Assembly: GCA_031278295.1 (NCBI GenBank)
Contig: JAITKQ010000099.1
Coordinates: forward strand, 1 to 5,308
Source of the DNA: Spirochaetaceae bacterium
Lineage (GTDB): Bacteria > Spirochaetota > Spirochaetia > Treponematales > Breznakiellaceae
Reading direction: 5' to 3'
Length of the DNA: 5,308 nucleotides
The notes below the pieces were generated by a model that searched no databases, was not told the DNA's origin, and saw only the letters and a list, made by a program, of their open reading frames with translations. Shown here in pieces: positions 5,283 through 5,308 of the stretch. A program made the translations under genes and the position numbers. How positions within the stretch are numbered: position 1 is the first letter of the stretch; every line of letters begins with the position of its first letter.

Positions 5283-5308
5283 TGTTCAGAAACCTCAGTT
5301 TCTGAACA
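5283..5308. repeat. Perfect 11-bp inverted repeat at the window edge
   Basis: TGTTCAGAAAC (5283-5293) and GTTTCTGAACA (5298-5308) are exact reverse complements around CTCA. The right arm ends at the last base of the window, so the stem may be longer and a T-tract, if any, is not visible. It could be a terminator, a leader hairpin downstream of the candidate promoter, or a dispersed palindromic repeat. Confidence 0.7.

Overview
The window looks like a chromosomal segment from a bacterium of intermediate G+C content. The best guess, from Mfd wording I recognise, is a spirochaete of the Treponema type. Examples are the stretch FVPIEQVNLVQRYIG before the helicase module and FTELGSGFKIAMKDMEIRG in the translocation motif. 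This taxonomic call is inference from remembered family resemblance, not a search result.

Layout. Positions 1-45 are unique sequence. Positions 46-522 hold a compound, hairpin-rich repeat array made of three building blocks: a 45-bp block L, a 65-bp block M and a 30-bp unit u. They are arranged as L-M-u-u-u-u'-M'-u''-(8-bp duplication)-L-M-u'''. The array shows no convincing coding content, because the copies are displaced by distances not divisible by three. Right after it is a sigma-70-like promoter (-10 TATAAT at 550-555) and then two same-strand genes.

The first gene is mfd (580-4083, 1167 aa), the transcription-repair coupling factor, complete with UvrB-like, RNA polymerase-interacting, helicase and C-terminal modules. 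Its stop overlaps the start of the second gene by four bases (ATGA at 4080-4083). That gene, at 4080-5138, is a stand-alone class I SAM-dependent methyltransferase matching the RlmK half of E. coli RlmKL (23S rRNA m7G2069). The two are almost certainly one transcription unit with coupled translation, although repair helicase and rRNA methylation have no obvious direct link.

Positions 5139-5308 hold no gene but are packed with inverted repeats: a 7-bp hairpin, a perfect 16-bp hairpin that probably ends the operon, a 17-bp palindrome embedding a consensus TTGACA box, and a perfect 11-bp hairpin at the window edge. The palindrome and box look like the promoter/operator of a gene lying beyond the window.

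No complete new system is visible. The points most worth following are the compound repeat array with compensatory changes in its hairpins, a cluster of strong palindromes inside the coding sequence of mfd that may be an in-frame palindromic insertion, and the operator-like palindrome at the right end.
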